Assembly: GCF_900186505.1 (NCBI RefSeq)
Contig: NZ_LT891969.1
Span: forward strand, 406,852 to 470,851
From: Enorma phocaeensis
GTDB taxonomy: Bacteria; Actinomycetota; Coriobacteriia; Coriobacteriales; Coriobacteriaceae
Direction of reading: 5' to 3'
Length of the DNA stretch: 64,000 nucleotides
How positions within the stretch are numbered: the stretch's first letter is position 1; each line of letters begins with the position of its first letter. Of the stretch, positions 44,298 through 53,294 are shown one piece after another. The translations under genes were made by a program, and so were the position numbers. The notes beneath the pieces were generated by a model. That model made no database searches and was not told where the DNA came from. It saw only the letters and a program-made list of their open reading frames with translations.

Positions 44298-45805
44298 TGG
44301 GCGCCGTATTCGCTGTGCACGCCGCGTGCATCCGGGGTGTGGAGGCGGTCCCGATCACCGTCGAGGTATCGATGAGCCAGGGACTTCCCGGGATCACCAT
44401 CTTAGGGATGGCGGATATGTCCGTGCGCGAAAGTCGTGGGCGCGTGCGATCGGCTCTGCGTTCAGCGGGCTTCGATATCCCTCGGAGGAGCATCGTGGTC
44501 AACCTCGCTCCAAGCGATATGCGCAAGTCTGGATCGAACCTCGACCTGCCTATCGCGGTCGCCATACTAGCCGTTTCGGGGCAGATTCCCTTGAATGGGT
44601 TGGACGACTGCCTGTTTATTGGCGAGCTCGCGCTCAACGGCCAGATCAGTCCCGTGACCGGCGAGGTTGCCTATCAGCTGCTTGCTCGCGATGAGCATCT
44701 TGTACTCGTCGGCCCTGCCGGGGGCCAGCATGTTCCCGTCGCAGGCATACAGCATCGTTGCTTGCCCGATCTTTCTCGCCTTGCACTCGGTATCGAGCGA
44801 GCGGTGAATGACCTTCCGGCATATGCCGCCGAGATGAGGAGCCTTCCACAGCTTGATTTTGGAGACGTGGTGGGGCAGGAGACCGCCAAGCGCGGTATCG
44901 CCATCGCTGCGGTCGGGGAGCTCGGGATGCTCATGATAGGGGCGCCGGGATCGGGGAAGACGATGCTTGCCCAGCGCATGACGAGCATCCTGCCGCCGCT
45001 CGATCCTGAAGAGCAGCAGGAGGCGCTGAGAATCCATTCGGTAATCGGGGAACCGATCGATGCGCTGCTCGCCGGGATACGGCCCTACCGGAATCCGCAT
45101 CACAGCGTGTCATCGGCGGGGCTTCTCGGCGGCGGGCGCCCCGTGCGCCCCGGTGAGATCAGCCTCGCCCATGGAGGCGTGCTCTTCTTAGACGAACTGG
45201 GCGAGTTCCCGCCAACCGTTCTCCAAGCCCTACGCCAGCCTCTCGAGGAGGGTTGCGTGCGCATCGTGCGCGTCGAGGGCATGTTCTGCTTTCCGGCGCG
45301 CTTCCAGCTGCTTGGCGCGAGCAACCCCTGTCCCTGCGGCTACCTGGGTGACCATTCGATACCTTGCACGTGCTCGGCATCGGCTATCGAGCGCTACCGC
45401 GCCCGGCTTGCGGGCCCGCTTATCGACCGCATCGATATCATCGTTGACGTAGCGCGACCCGACCCCTCGCTTGTGATCCAGGGAGCGGAGGGCCTCACGA
45501 CCGACGAGCTGAGGCAAATCGTCCTCTGCGGGAGGGAGTTTCGGGATTGGCGGCGCTCTCGTCAAGTCATCCATGAGGGCGGACCCGACGGCTCCAACAG
45601 GCTTGCGGCGATCAAGGCCGCCAACATCGATGAGGGGGCCGAGCGGGTGCTCCTCGGCCTTGCGCGGCGCGGCAACCTCACCGGCCGCGGGGTCTCGCGC
45701 ATCTGCCGCATAGCTCGAACGATAGCGGATATCGACGAATCGGAGCGAGTAACCGAATCACATGTGCTCGAAGCGGGTGTGTTCCAGGGAAGGAGGCCAT
45801 CGTGA
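44297..45805 (+). CDS. comM: YifB/ComM-type Mg-chelatase-like AAA+ ATPase
   Basis: A protein of 502 residues: N-terminal ChlI-like domain (about 1-170), Walker A GAPGSGKTML, Walker B FLDELGEF and a C-terminal chelatase-like region (CTCSASAIERYRARLAGPL). In naturally competent bacteria ComM is a helicase aiding branch migration of incoming DNA; in others its role is unsettled. One-base overlap with yraN and four-base overlap with dprA, so the genes are coupled. Confidence 0.93.
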   Translation: MGAVFAVHAACIRGVEAVPITVEVSMSQGLPGITILGMADMSVRESRGRVRSALRSAGFDIPRRSIVVNLAPSDMRKSGSNLDLPIAVAILAVSGQIPLNGLDDCLFIGELALNGQISPVTGEVAYQLLARDEHLVLVGPAGGQHVPVAGIQHRCLPDLSRLALGIERAVNDLPAYAAEMRSLPQLDFGDVVGQETAKRGIAIAAVGELGMLMIGAPGSGKTMLAQRMTSILPPLDPEEQQEALRIHSVIGEPIDALLAGIRPYRNPHHSVSSAGLLGGGRPVRPGEISLAHGGVLFLDELGEFPPTVLQALRQPLEEGCVRIVRVEGMFCFPARFQLLGASNPCPCGYLGDHSIPCTCSASAIERYRARLAGPLIDRIDIIVDVARPDPSLVIQGAEGLTTDELRQIVLCGREFRDWRRSRQVIHEGGPDGSNRLAAIKAANIDEGAERVLLGLARRGNLTGRGVSRICRIARTIADIDESERVTESHVLEAGVFQGRRPS

Positions 45806-46746
45806 GCAGTTCATTTCCAAAAGATGGGATCGAGATCAAGCGCGGAGACCCCATGTATCCTCGAAGCGTCGCCGCCCTGCATGATGCTCCACCCGTGCTC
45901 TATGTACGCGGTGCTCCCGAGATACTATCAGAACCATCGCTTTCGGTCGTGGGCACCCGCTTGCCCACGCCCTACGGCCTGGAGACGACCGAGCTTGCAT
46001 CACGGCTAGCCGTTGAGGCAGGGCTCGTGGTCGTTTCCGGCGGGGCGCGCGGGTGCGATCAAGCTGCGGGTACGGCGGCGCTCGATGCGGGGGGCTCGCA
46101 TGTTGTCGTGCTCGGCACGGGGGCAGACGTCGTCTACCCCGGATCAAGCGCTGGCCTTATCGAACGAGCGCTTGATGGGGGAGGGGCTATCGTTTCCATC
46201 GCGCCATGGGGCACGCAGCCCCAGCGCTTCCTGTTCCCAAAGCGCAACCGCGTGATCGCCGCGCTATCGGAAGCGCTGTTCATCGGCGAGGCGGGGATGC
46301 CATCGGGCACTTTTTCAACCGCGGAGGCGGCCATGGAGCTCGGCCGCGAGGTGCTTGCGGTGCCGGGATCCATCTTTTCCGCGCGGTCTCGCGGCTCGAA
46401 CTACCTCATAGGAATCGGTGCATGCTGCATCGCTGATGAGCAAGCCCTCGAGATGGCGGTCTCTCGCATCTACGGGCGCCTGCGCTCTTCGCATCATGTG
46501 GATGCGGCCCCGAGGATGAAAGACCGGCGCTGGCAGAAGGTGCTCGATGCCGCCATCTCGGCACCTCTGAGATCCGATGAAGTTGCCTCTCTTCTTGGGT
46601 TGGACATACGATCGGCGCTCGAGGTGCTTGGAGACATGACCGTTGCAGGCGTTGTCGAGCAGGCGCTTGATGGTCGCTATATCGCCACGAAAGCGTCACT
46701 TCACGCACGGACCAGCTTCAGTCACAATGGGTTGGTCAAGACATGA
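45802..46746 (+). CDS. dprA: DNA processing protein DprA
   Basis: A protein of 314 residues with the Rossmann-type DprA domain (VVGTRLPTPYGLETTELA, VSGGARGCDQAAGTAALDAG, FPKRNRVIAALSEALFIGEA, each recognisable) and a C-terminal winged-helix (about 250-300). It loads RecA on incoming single-stranded DNA. GTG start overlapping the comM stop. topA, which often follows dprA, is absent. Confidence 0.94.
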   Translation: MSSSFPKDGIEIKRGDPMYPRSVAALHDAPPVLYVRGAPEILSEPSLSVVGTRLPTPYGLETTELASRLAVEAGLVVVSGGARGCDQAAGTAALDAGGSHVVVLGTGADVVYPGSSAGLIERALDGGGAIVSIAPWGTQPQRFLFPKRNRVIAALSEALFIGEAGMPSGTFSTAEAAMELGREVLAVPGSIFSARSRGSNYLIGIGACCIADEQALEMAVSRIYGRLRSSHHVDAAPRMKDRRWQKVLDAAISAPLRSDEVASLLGLDIRSALEVLGDMTVAGVVEQALDGRYIATKASLHARTSFSHNGLVKT

Positions 46747-46755
46747 GGAGGAACA

Positions 46756-48099
46756 ATGGCTAACCAAGTAGTGACGGTTGTGGGCGGCGGGCTTGCCGGA
46801 AGCGAATGCGCGCTTCAGCTCGCTGCGCGCGGCGTGTCCGTGCGCCTGTGCGAGATGCGGCCTCAAACGATGACCCCCGCTCATCGCACCGCGGCCTTCG
46901 CAGAGCTCGTCTGCTCGAATTCCCTTAAATCAACGCGTCCGGATAGCGCTGCCGGCCTCCTCAAGTCTGAGCTCCGTCGCATGGGGTCCAAGCTCCTTGA
47001 ATGCGCCGAGCAAGCCGCGGTGCCCGCGGGCGGCGCCCTCGCTGTCGACCGAGGTGCGTTCTCCGCCCTCGTGGGGAAGCGCATCGAGGGCGACCCGCTC
47101 ATCGAGGTCGTCCACGGCGAGGTTACCGATATTCCTGAGGGGCGCGTGGTGATAGCTGCCGGTCCGTTGTGCTCTGACGCTCTGGCAGACAGGCTGCGAG
47201 CTCTGGTTGGCGGGGAGTCGCTGTCATTTTTCGATGCGGCCGCCCCCATCGTGGATGCTGCCACCCTCGATCTTGATGTGCTGTTCCGCCAATCGCGCTA
47301 CGATGATGCGGGGAGAGGAGATTACCTCAACGCTCCGCTCAATCGCGATGAGTACGACGCGTTTATCGACGCGCTTGTTGGTGCCGAGCGCGTAGTTCAG
47401 CGAGATTTCGAGAAGGGCGGGCTGTTCCAGGCATGCCAGCCAGCCGAAGAGGTCGCGCGTACGGGTCACGACGCGCTGCGCTTCGGCGCTATGAAGCCCG
47501 TGGGCCTCACCGATCCGCGCACGGGTAGGCGTCCGTGGGCCGCGCTGCAGCTCAGGGCGGAAAATGCCGATGGAACCGCATACAACCTTGTGGGATTCCA
47601 GACCAACCTTACCTTCGGTGAGCAGAAGCGCGTATTCCGGATGATACCGGGGCTCCAGAACGCGGAGTTCTTCCGCTTCGGGGTGATGCATCGTAACACC
47701 TTCTTCGATAGCCCCCATGTTCTCGACCGGACCTTTGCGATTCCAGGGACCAAGGTGCGGCTTGCCGGGCAGATTACCGGCACCGAAGGGTATGTTGAGG
47801 CGATTGCCTCGGGGCTCGTAGCCGCCTTGAACACCTACGCCGAGATCATCGGCGCTGCGCCGTTGGAGCTGCCCGTGACGGGTGCGCTAGGCTCGCTCAT
47901 CGCTTACGCAACCGATCCCGCAACCGAGCAATACCAACCCATGCACGTGAATTTTGGCTTGGTACCGCCGCTCGAAGATGGGAAGCGCAGAGGGAAGCGC
48001 GAACGCTATGCCGCTTATGCTGATCGTGCGGAGCGCGACCTCTCCGTCTACCTCGCCGCGCGCTCGGAGCTCTTCTCTGAAGGCGAGCTTCATGGATGA
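46756..48099 (+). CDS. trmFO: Folate-dependent tRNA (uracil-54-C5) methyltransferase TrmFO
   Basis: A protein of 447 residues with FAD-binding VVGGGLAGSECALQLA at the N-terminus, RLCEMRP, ELVCSNSLKS and LFQACQPAEEVARTGHDALRFGAMKPVGL (in part). It forms ribothymidine at tRNA position 54 using methylene-tetrahydrofolate. Length and motifs are standard. The end overlaps the recombinase gene by eight bases. Confidence 0.95.
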   Translation: MANQVVTVVGGGLAGSECALQLAARGVSVRLCEMRPQTMTPAHRTAAFAELVCSNSLKSTRPDSAAGLLKSELRRMGSKLLECAEQAAVPAGGALAVDRGAFSALVGKRIEGDPLIEVVHGEVTDIPEGRVVIAAGPLCSDALADRLRALVGGESLSFFDAAAPIVDAATLDLDVLFRQSRYDDAGRGDYLNAPLNRDEYDAFIDALVGAERVVQRDFEKGGLFQACQPAEEVARTGHDALRFGAMKPVGLTDPRTGRRPWAALQLRAENADGTAYNLVGFQTNLTFGEQKRVFRMIPGLQNAEFFRFGVMHRNTFFDSPHVLDRTFAIPGTKVRLAGQITGTEGYVEAIASGLVAALNTYAEIIGAAPLELPVTGALGSLIAYATDPATEQYQPMHVNFGLVPPLEDGKRRGKRERYAAYADRAERDLSVYLAARSELFSEGELHG

Positions 48100-49027
48100 C
48101 CTTGCTCCATCCGATAGCCGCGCCCTCGAGGCGGTTGATGACTTCATAGCCCGCATCGCTGGGTTCGAAGGCTTCTCGCCCGAAACCATCCGCGCCTACC
48201 AGGGCCATCTGGATGCATATCTCTCCTGGTCGCAACGGTCGGGAACCTCCGCGCTGGATCCTGGCGTGCGCGGTCTCAGGCGGTATCTTGCCGAGCTCAA
48301 AGCCGCGCGATATGCGCCTCGAACCATAGCTGCGCATCTTTCGGCGATACGCTCGTTCTTCTCGTGGGCTGTTGTCGCGGGCATCGTGCCTGCCAACCCA
48401 GCCGATGCGGTGCAGATGCCCAAAATCCCCAAATCGCTTCCCAAGACGGTTGGCGCCGCGGATATGCGCAGGCTTCTCGAGACACCGGACCCTGGATCCG
48501 CTGAAGGGGCGCGGGACCGCGCCATGCTCGAGCTGTTTTACGCAACGGGCGCGCGCATCGCCGAGCTCTCCCATCTCGATATCGAGTCGTTCGACCTGCA
48601 GGCGGGAACGGTTCGACTGTTTGGAAAGGGGTCCAAGGAGCGCATCGTCCCCATGTACCGAAAGGCCGTCGATGCGGTGCGCGATTATCTCGATGGGCCC
48701 CGGGACTCGCTCCTCGCTGCTGCGGGCAGGTGCGAAGAAGGGGCCGGAAGGCATGCGTTGTTCATCTCATCGCGCGGAAACCGGATGGATGCGAACGCGT
48801 TGAGATACCGTTTCCGCGTGCTCTGTCTCAAAGCCGGTCTTCCTGCTGATGTGACCCCGCATGTGATGCGGCATACCTTTGCCACTGACCTCCTGAGCGG
48901 GGGAGCTGATCTAAGAAGCGTCCAAGAGCTCCTCGGGCATGCAAGCCTCTCCACGACGACGCTGTACACCCACCTCACCCCCGATCGGCTCAAGGCTGCG
49001 GTCAAAGGATCGCATCCGCGTGGGTAA
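48092..49027 (+). CDS. Tyrosine recombinase of the XerC/XerD family
   Basis: A protein of 311 residues with an N-terminal SAM-like core-binding domain (about 8-105) and the catalytic domain: Arg155 in GARIAEL, Lys in GKGSKERIVP, His257-x-x-Arg260, His283 in LLGHASL and the nucleophile Tyr292. All six catalytic positions are present. Housekeeping chromosome-dimer resolution at dif is most likely, given the neighbours and no phage genes. Whether it is XerC or XerD cannot be settled here. ATG at 48092 overlaps trmFO. Confidence 0.93.
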   Translation: MDDLAPSDSRALEAVDDFIARIAGFEGFSPETIRAYQGHLDAYLSWSQRSGTSALDPGVRGLRRYLAELKAARYAPRTIAAHLSAIRSFFSWAVVAGIVPANPADAVQMPKIPKSLPKTVGAADMRRLLETPDPGSAEGARDRAMLELFYATGARIAELSHLDIESFDLQAGTVRLFGKGSKERIVPMYRKAVDAVRDYLDGPRDSLLAAAGRCEEGAGRHALFISSRGNRMDANALRYRFRVLCLKAGLPADVTPHVMRHTFATDLLSGGADLRSVQELLGHASLSTTTLYTHLTPDRLKAAVKGSHPRG

Positions 49028-49113
49028 ACGTGCCGTTTCAACTACCATCGCTCGCGCTTATGCGCAAAGGTTGAGTTCATGAATCTGTTCTCGCATGCAA
49101 GAGGCGCTTCTGC

Positions 49114-49119
49114 TATTAT
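49114..49119 (+). promoter_or_regulatory. Candidate -10 of the rpsB promoter
   Basis: TATTAT in an otherwise GC-rich gap. The best -35 (TCGCAT, 17-bp spacing) is weak. It would start RNA near 49126. Confidence 0.45.
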
Positions 49120-49125
49120 GTCGAA

Positions 49126-49260
49126 CGTTGTCGCATACGCGGCACGTTCCATCACACACGTGCGGCTACTTTCGCGTCGTGGTGCCTGGATTCTGGTAGC
49201 ACATGTCCAGGTTGGCGCGCAGGGAAGACCCCGCACGGAGGCGAACCACAGGAGGTTTAC
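49126..49260 (+). promoter_or_regulatory. Structured leader of rpsB
   Basis: About 135 nt of leader. GCACGT/ACGTGC (49142-49163) and CCTGGA/TCCAGG (49185-49211) form hairpins; GTGC/GCAC near 49182-49202 is an alternative pairing that excludes the second. The AGGAGG ribosome site lies at the 3' end. This arrangement fits autoregulation by S2, but no known family is recognised. Confidence 0.4.
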
Positions 49261-50049
49261 ATGGCTACCAAGATCAATATCCGCACCCTTCTCGAGGCTG
49301 GCTGCCACTTCGGCCATCAGACCCGTCGCTGGAACCCCAAGATGAAGCCGTTCATCTTCGGTGAGCGCAACGGCATCTACATCCTCGACCTCAAGCAGAC
49401 CATCATCAACGCCGACCAGGCCTACACGTTCTTGCGCAACGCCGCCAAGGGCGGCAAGGTGCTGTTCGTCGGCACCAAGAAGCAGGCTCAGGAGCCCGTG
49501 AAGGCTGCTGCTGAGCGCTGCGGCATGCCCTACATCAACCAGCGTTGGCTCGGCGGCATGCTCACCAACTTCGTGACCATCCGCTCGCGCATCAACCGCA
49601 TGGAGGAGCTCGAGGGCATGATCGCCGATGGCTCCATGGCGCTTCGCGGCAAGAAGGAGCAGGCTGTTCTGGGCAAGGAGCTCGCTAAGCTTCAGGCCAA
49701 CCTCGGTGGCGCCCGCGACCTCAAGGGCCTGCCCTCCGCGCTGTTCGTGATCGACACCAAGCGCGAGGAGAACGCCATCAAGGAGGCCCGTCGCCTCAAC
49801 ATCCCCGTCATCGCCCTCATCGACACCAACTCGGATCCCGACGAGGTCTTCGAGAACGGCATCGGCATCCCCTGCAACGACGACGCCATCAGCGCTGTGA
49901 CGCTCATGTGCGAGCTCATGGCCGACGCTTGCATCGCCGGCAGCGATAAGCCCGAGGTCACTGAGGCCGAGATGGCTGCCGAGCAGCTCCCTGCCGAGGA
50001 GGCTCCCGTCGAGCAGGCCAAGGCTGTCGAGGCTGCTCCCGCCGAGTAA
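49261..50049 (+). CDS. rpsB: 30S ribosomal protein S2
   Basis: A protein of 262 residues: LLEAGCHFGHQTRRWNPKMKPFIFG (in part), FVGTKKQAQEPVK, YINQRWLGGMLTNF and VIDTKREENAIKEA. The last 35 residues are an Ala/Glu/Pro tail. rpsB-tsf is the standard pair, here followed by a hairpin between the two genes. Confidence 0.97.
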   Translation: MATKINIRTLLEAGCHFGHQTRRWNPKMKPFIFGERNGIYILDLKQTIINADQAYTFLRNAAKGGKVLFVGTKKQAQEPVKAAAERCGMPYINQRWLGGMLTNFVTIRSRINRMEELEGMIADGSMALRGKKEQAVLGKELAKLQANLGGARDLKGLPSALFVIDTKREENAIKEARRLNIPVIALIDTNSDPDEVFENGIGIPCNDDAISAVTLMCELMADACIAGSDKPEVTEAEMAAEQLPAEEAPVEQAKAVEAAPAE

Positions 50050-50065
50050 GCTTCCCGTAACGTTT

Positions 50066-50093
50066 CCCGCCCCGTGCCGCTGAGCGGGGCGGG
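50066..50093 (+). terminator. Hairpin between rpsB and tsf
   Basis: CCCGCCCCG and CGGGGCGGG form a perfect 9-bp stem with a 10-nt loop, 16 bases after the rpsB stop. No T run. It may lower tsf expression relative to rpsB or protect the rpsB 3' end. Confidence 0.5.
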
Positions 50094-50136
50094 TATCCCG
50101 TATCATCGGTACCAGTCGAAACAGAAGGGAATACCC

Positions 50137-51009
50137 ATGGCTAACATCACTGCTGCGCAGGTCAAGCAGCTGCGCGACATGACCGATTCGCCCATGATGG
50201 AGTGCAAGAAGGCGCTCGTCGAGGCCGAGGGCGATATGGATCTCGCTGTCGACATCCTGCGCAAGAACGGCCTTGCCGCCGCTGCCAAGAAGGCCGGCCG
50301 CGCCACGAACGAGGGCGCTATCGGCGCCTACGTGTCCGAGGACGGCACCCTCGGCGCCATCGTCGAGGTCGCCTGCGAGACCGACTTCGTGGGCTCCAAC
50401 CCCACGTTCACCGGCTTCGCTGCCAAGCTCGCCCAGCATGTCGCCGAGACCGAGCCCGCTTCCGTCGAGGAGCTCCTTGCTTCTAAGATGGACGGTGAGA
50501 CCGTCGAGGCCGCCCTCACCGAGCTCATCCACATCATCGGTGAGAACATGAAGATCACGCGCTTCGCCGTGCGCAAGCCCGAGCATGGTGGCGTCTCCAC
50601 TTACATCCACATGGGCGGCAAGATCGGCGTCATCGTCGAGTTCTCCTTCGAGAAGCCCGAGACCGCCACGACCGATGCCTTCAAGACCTTCGCTCACGAC
50701 GTGGCCATGCAGGTCGCTGCGACCGCGCCCATCTGCGCCGTCCGCGAGGATGTTCCCGCCGAGACCGTCGAGCATGAGAAGTCGATCTACATGGCTCAGG
50801 CTGCCGAGTCCGGCAAGCCCGAGGCTATCCAGGAGAAGATGGCCGTTGGTCGCCTGGAGAAGTTCTACAAGGGCGTCGTGTTGAACGAGCAGGAGTTCAT
50901 CAAGGATTCCAGCCTCACCATCGCCAAGTACGCCGAGCAGGTCAGCAAGGAGGCCGGCGACACCATCGTCGTGCGCGGCTTCGATCGCCTTGCTCGCGGC
51001 GAGGCTTAA
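50137..51009 (+). CDS. tsf: Elongation factor Ts
   Basis: A protein of 290 residues with the UBA-like N-terminus and TDxPMMECKKALVEA signature (MTDSPMMECKKALVEAEGD), ETDFVGSNPTFTGFA, and the dimerisation core. It exchanges GDP on EF-Tu. ATG at 50137 has AAGGGA six bases upstream; a start at 50074 would be inside the hairpin loop region and lacks a site. A terminator follows. Confidence 0.97.
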   Translation: MANITAAQVKQLRDMTDSPMMECKKALVEAEGDMDLAVDILRKNGLAAAAKKAGRATNEGAIGAYVSEDGTLGAIVEVACETDFVGSNPTFTGFAAKLAQHVAETEPASVEELLASKMDGETVEAALTELIHIIGENMKITRFAVRKPEHGGVSTYIHMGGKIGVIVEFSFEKPETATTDAFKTFAHDVAMQVAATAPICAVREDVPAETVEHEKSIYMAQAAESGKPEAIQEKMAVGRLEKFYKGVVLNEQEFIKDSSLTIAKYAEQVSKEAGDTIVVRGFDRLARGEA

Positions 51010-51036
51010 GCCTTTCCCGTAAAATGCGTCCAGACG

Positions 51037-51066
51037 GGGCGGTCCTCTTGGGGCCGCCCTTTTTTT
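51037..51066 (+). terminator. Rho-independent terminator after tsf
   Basis: GGGCGGTCC and GGGCCGCCC pair (one GU shift possible) around a short loop, followed by seven T residues. Confidence 0.92.
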
Positions 51067-51193
51067 GAGGTGATCGGTTGGCGCCCATCGGTTCTTCATC
51101 CCTCGCTCAGTACGGATGGGCTGCACGATGCTCGTTCATCCAGTGCCTTTGTGCGGTGGGCGTATTGAGGTGAGCGGTCAAGGCCGGCTTTGT

Positions 51194-51199
51194 TAGAAT
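51194..51199 (+). promoter_or_regulatory. Candidate -10 of the pyrH promoter
   Basis: TAGAAT, 31 bases before pyrH. No convincing -35. Given the terminator upstream, a promoter in this 164-base gap is expected. Nothing else is recognised in the gap. Confidence 0.4.
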
Positions 51200-51230
51200 G
51201 TCGTAAGGTACGACCATAAGGAGGATTCCC

Positions 51231-51950
51231 TTGTCCCAATATCGATACAAGCGCGTCTTGCTCAAGCTCTCTGGCGAGGCGCTCATGGGCGATGGAGGCT
51301 ACGGTATCGATCCGAGCGTGACCGATCGCCTTGCCCATCAGGTTGCCGAGCTTCACGATGACGGCATCGAGGTTGGCGTCGTGGTTGGCGGAGGGAACAT
51401 CTTCCGTGGCATGGCTGGTGCCGCCAAGGGGATGGATCGCGCCCAGGCGGACTACATGGGAATGCTTGCGACCATCATGAACGCGCTTGCCCTGCAGGAT
51501 GCCTTCGAGCGGGCAGGTTGCGAATGCCGCGTCATGAGCGCCATCCAGATGAATGAGGTGTGCGAGCCGTATATTCGTCGCCGTGCCATGCGCCATCTGG
51601 AAAAGGGCGATGTCGTGATCTTCGCGGCAGGTTCGGGCAACCCGTATTTCACCACCGATACCGCCGCTGCTCTCCGTGCCTGCGAGATCGATGCCGACTG
51701 CCTGATCAAGGCCACCAAGGTCAACGGCATCTACGATAAGGACCCGGTTGCCAACGAAGACGCGGTGCGCTTCGATACCATCTCCTACCATGAGGTGCTC
51801 GTGCGCGGGCTTCAGGTCATGGACTCGACCGCCGCTGCGCTTTGCCAGGACAACCATATGCCCATCATCGTCTTGAGCATCGAAGGCGAGGACAGCATCA
51901 AGCGCGCCCTCATGGGCGAATCAGTCGGCACCGTCGTCAAGGAGGACTAA
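51231..51950 (+). CDS. pyrH: UMP kinase
   Basis: A protein of 239 residues: VLLKLSGEALMG at the N-terminus, VVVGGGNIFRG and FAAGSGNPYFTTDTAAALRA. It makes UDP and is regulated by GTP and UTP in this family. TTG start with AAGGAGG six bases upstream. First of the pyrH-frr-uppS-cdsA-dxr cluster. Confidence 0.97.
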   Translation: MSQYRYKRVLLKLSGEALMGDGGYGIDPSVTDRLAHQVAELHDDGIEVGVVVGGGNIFRGMAGAAKGMDRAQADYMGMLATIMNALALQDAFERAGCECRVMSAIQMNEVCEPYIRRRAMRHLEKGDVVIFAAGSGNPYFTTDTAAALRACEIDADCLIKATKVNGIYDKDPVANEDAVRFDTISYHEVLVRGLQVMDSTAAALCQDNHMPIIVLSIEGEDSIKRALMGESVGTVVKED

Positions 51951-51952
51951 TC

Positions 51953-52486
51953 ATGGCACAAATCACCGATCGCATGGACAAGACCCTCGAGAACCTTGCG
52001 CATGAGTTTTCCAAGGTCCGTACCGGGCGCGCCAACGCGAATATCCTTTCGGACATCACGGTTGATTACTACGGCGTTGCGACCCCCATCACGCAGGTTG
52101 CAGCCGTAAAGGTTCCCGAGGCGCACATGCTGGTCGTCGAGCCCTGGGATAAGTCGCTGCTGAACGCCATCGTCCATGCCATCAACGCCTCCGATCTGGG
52201 CATCACGCCTTCGAGCGACGGCACGATCGTGCGCCTACCGTTCCCTGCTCCCACCGAGGAGCGCCGTCGCGGCCTGGTAAAGGAATGCCGCGAGATCGCC
52301 GAGCAGGCGCGCGTCTCCATCCGCAACATTCGTCGTGATGTGAACGGTAAGATCGAGCGCGACGAGGAGCTTTCCGAGGACGACATCCGTCGCGAGCAGG
52401 CTCAGGTTCAAAAGCACACCGACGCCTACATCAAGAAGATCGACGAGATGCTTAAAACCAAAGAAGCCGAGGTCATGGAGATTTAG
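51953..52486 (+). CDS. frr: Ribosome recycling factor
   Basis: A protein of 177 residues, slightly shorter than the usual 185. KVRTGRANANILSDITVDYYG, PWDKSLLNAI, LPFPAPTEERRRGLVKECREIAE (in part) and IRNIRRDVNGKI are typical. It splits post-termination ribosomes with EF-G. It lies two bases after pyrH; the ribosome site GGAGG is at the end of pyrH. Confidence 0.97.
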   Translation: MAQITDRMDKTLENLAHEFSKVRTGRANANILSDITVDYYGVATPITQVAAVKVPEAHMLVVEPWDKSLLNAIVHAINASDLGITPSSDGTIVRLPFPAPTEERRRGLVKECREIAEQARVSIRNIRRDVNGKIERDEELSEDDIRREQAQVQKHTDAYIKKIDEMLKTKEAEVMEI

Positions 52487-52487
52487 C

Positions 52488-53294
52488 GTGAGGTCAGACC
52501 ACATCTACGATGATTCGACGTTCGAGACGTTCTTCGCAAATCCCCCTGAGGGCATTGAGATGGAGGCGCTCGACCGCTCGCGCATCCCGAGGCATATCTC
52601 CTGCATCATGGACGGAAATGGCCGTTGGGCAACCGCGCGTGGCATGAATCGCGGCGAAGGCCACAAGGCGGGGATCGTTTCTTTACGGGAGATCATCACA
52701 GCTTGCGTTCGTCTTGGTGTCGAGGTCCTCTCTGCATATGCCTTCTCGACCGAGAACTGGAAGCGCCCTGCCGCTGAGGTCAATCTGCTCATGCATCTGT
52801 TCGCCCAGACGTTCGTTGACGAGCTTCCGCTGCTTAAGCGCGAGAACGTGCGCGTCGTGTTCCTAGGCGACCTTTCCGCGCTGCCCAAGCGGACGCGCGA
52901 TGTGTTCGAGTACGGCTTAGCGGAAACCTCCGAGCATACCGGGATGGTGCTTGCCCTTGCGGTCAACTACGGGGCGCGCGCCGAGCTCGCACGGGCTGCG
53001 CGCCTGCTTGCGCAAGATGCTCTTGCCGGCAAGATCGATCCGTGCGATATAGACGAGAATGCCGTTGCCTCGCGTCTGTACACCGCGGGCCTGCCCGACC
53101 CCGAGCTCATCATCCGCACTTCGGGTGAGCTCAGGCTTTCGAACTACCTGCTCTGGCAGGCTGCTTATTCCGAGTTTTACATTACGAGGACCTATTGGCC
53201 GGATTTCAACCGATGGGAGCTCATCGACGCCATCTTGGCGTTCCAGGGCCGCGACCGTCGCTTCGGAGGGGTCCATAATCGCGAGGTGTCGTAG
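52488..53294 (+). CDS. uppS: Undecaprenyl diphosphate synthase
   Basis: A protein of 268 residues (GTG start, one base after frr). Cis-prenyltransferase motifs IMDGNGRWATARG (catalytic Asp), AFSTENWKRP, and the C-terminal LIIRTSGELRLSNYLLWQ and SEFY are all present. It makes the C55 lipid carrier for peptidoglycan from isoprenoid units produced by dxr and ispG nearby. About 35 residues precede the core. Confidence 0.95.
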   Translation: MRSDHIYDDSTFETFFANPPEGIEMEALDRSRIPRHISCIMDGNGRWATARGMNRGEGHKAGIVSLREIITACVRLGVEVLSAYAFSTENWKRPAAEVNLLMHLFAQTFVDELPLLKRENVRVVFLGDLSALPKRTRDVFEYGLAETSEHTGMVLALAVNYGARAELARAARLLAQDALAGKIDPCDIDENAVASRLYTAGLPDPELIIRTSGELRLSNYLLWQAAYSEFYITRTYWPDFNRWELIDAILAFQGRDRRFGGVHNREVS

